Source of the DNA: SKGA01 sp051819745
Lineage (GTDB): Archaea; Nanobdellota; Nanobdellia; Woesearchaeales; SKGA01
Assembly (NCBI GenBank): GCA_051819745.1
Contig: JBNJGO010000040.1
Coordinates: 1-6,906, forward strand
Reading direction: 5' to 3'
DNA: 6,906 nt
The translations under genes were made by a program, and so were the position numbers. The notes under the pieces were generated by a model. The model was given only the letters and a program-made list of their open reading frames with translations, did not search any database and was not told the DNA's origin. Below are positions 6,378 to 6,906 of this stretch, one piece after another (position 1 is the first letter of the stretch; every line of letters begins with the position of its first letter).

Positions 6378-6906
6378 ATGGTACGTCCTAAATTATTCGG
6401 AAAAGTCAGCGAAGAAGAATTTCAACAACAATTAGAAGATGTAAAACGAGATATCGAATTAGAAGATCAAGGAAAGAAAAAACCTCCGCGATCATTTCAA
6501 CGATGGTTCTTTATCATCCTTTCAACAGTTTTTCTCTTGATGTTTTTGTTTTATGCAGTCATTGGTCCTGTAGAACACAAAGTTCTCGGGAGAATCAATT
6601 CAGAAAATCTTGTTGATAATACTTTAACTCTAAAACAACTGACTATTGTATTTACCGATGAAACTGCTTCATTTCTCAATAATTTATTTATCGACAACCA
6701 AATAACTAATATGGTTGAAACAAGTGCCTGTCTGCAAGGAACGGTTGAAAATAACACATATACTATAACTTCTGTTTTCTTACCTGAAATTTATGAACAA
6801 AGCAGACGTCATGTTACCTTCGAAAGTTGTCCAAAAGACACTCTTATACTATTTCACACTCATCCAAAAACAAACTGTCTGGCTTCACAAACAGATATCA
6901 ATACGT
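6378..6906 (+). CDS. Membrane-anchored JAMM/MPN-domain metalloprotease (N-terminal 176 residues, cut by window edge)
   Basis: The frame is open from ATG 6378 to the window end. JAMM/MPN proteases use a zinc ion to cut isopeptide or peptide bonds, for example removing ubiquitin-like proteins. Residues 1-42 are charged with a basic KKKPPR stretch (33-38). One hydrophobic helix follows at about 43-63 (WFFIILSTVFLLMFLFYAVI), then a linker. The JAMM domain begins near 110: Glu114 in VETSACLQG (113-121) is the expected catalytic Glu, and His160, His162, Ser170 and Asp173 in HTHP...SQTD complete ExnHxHPx7SxxD. The basic side before the helix predicts the catalytic domain on the outer face, unusual for JAMM enzymes, which normally work in the cytosol. 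Cys118, Cys151 and Cys167 surround the active site. An in-frame ATG at 6327 would add 17 residues. The C-terminus is not visible. Confidence 0.85.
   Translation, partial: MVRPKLFGKVSEEEFQQQLEDVKRDIELEDQGKKKPPRSFQRWFFIILSTVFLLMFLFYAVIGPVEHKVLGRINSENLVDNTLTLKQLTIVFTDETASFLNNLFIDNQITNMVETSACLQGTVENNTYTITSVFLPEIYEQSRRHVTFESCPKDTLILFHTHPKTNCLASQTDINT

Noticed and set aside
6551..6757. Minus-strand open frame of 68 codons
   Set aside because: It is antisense to the JAMM gene.
1..6906. CRISPR array, tRNA, rRNA or insertion sequence
   Set aside because: No regularly spaced repeats, cloverleaf-like GC-rich segment, transposase motif or terminal inverted repeats were seen. The only notable repeat is the 26-base pair at 5714 and 6315.

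Overview
The window is AT-rich DNA carrying eight protein-coding genes. Two run leftward (one cut by the left edge) and six run rightward (the last cut by the right edge). It most likely comes from an archaeon, plausibly a small-genome DPANN-type lineage (inference). The main reason is that several start codons sit about 26-30 bases downstream of an A/T-only TATA-like (box A) element and lack a Shine-Dalgarno sequence, as expected for leaderless archaeal transcripts. The gene content also fits: an archaeal-style SpoIIM-family membrane protein, a membrane-anchored JAMM protein and several small orphan proteins. No rRNA or other taxonomic marker is present, so the lineage is not proven.

Left part, minus strand: 1-1074 is the N-terminal 358 residues of a GT20 glycosyltransferase (trehalose-6-phosphate synthase type). 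The next 415 bases (1075-1489) are very AT-rich with no convincing gene, only the promoter of the GT20 gene. A 228-residue orphan protein with hydrophobic segments follows at 1490-2176. A divergent promoter region of about 133 bases separates it from the rightward genes.

Middle, plus strand: 2310-3212 encodes a BASS-family (bile acid:sodium symporter-like) transporter with its sodium-site residues intact. It overlaps by 11 bases a SpoIIM-family polytopic membrane protein (3202-4230). The two look like a co-transcribed, translationally linked pair.

Right part, plus strand: 4289-4828 is a macro-domain protein. It keeps the fold and the adenine-side Asp but has lost the catalytic Asn/Asp loop. 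After it come a 293-residue soluble orphan (4858-5739), a 152-residue protein with a transmembrane segment at each end (5814-6272), and the start of a membrane-anchored JAMM/MPN metalloprotease (6378 onward). The JAMM motif is complete just before the sequence ends. The 152-residue gene lies between two near-identical 26-base direct repeats 601 bases apart, which suggests insertion or duplication. The co-directional block of degenerate macro domain, orphan, bitopic membrane protein and extracytoplasmic-looking JAMM protein is the best candidate for an undescribed system. A functional link is only suggested by proximity, orientation and matching topology.
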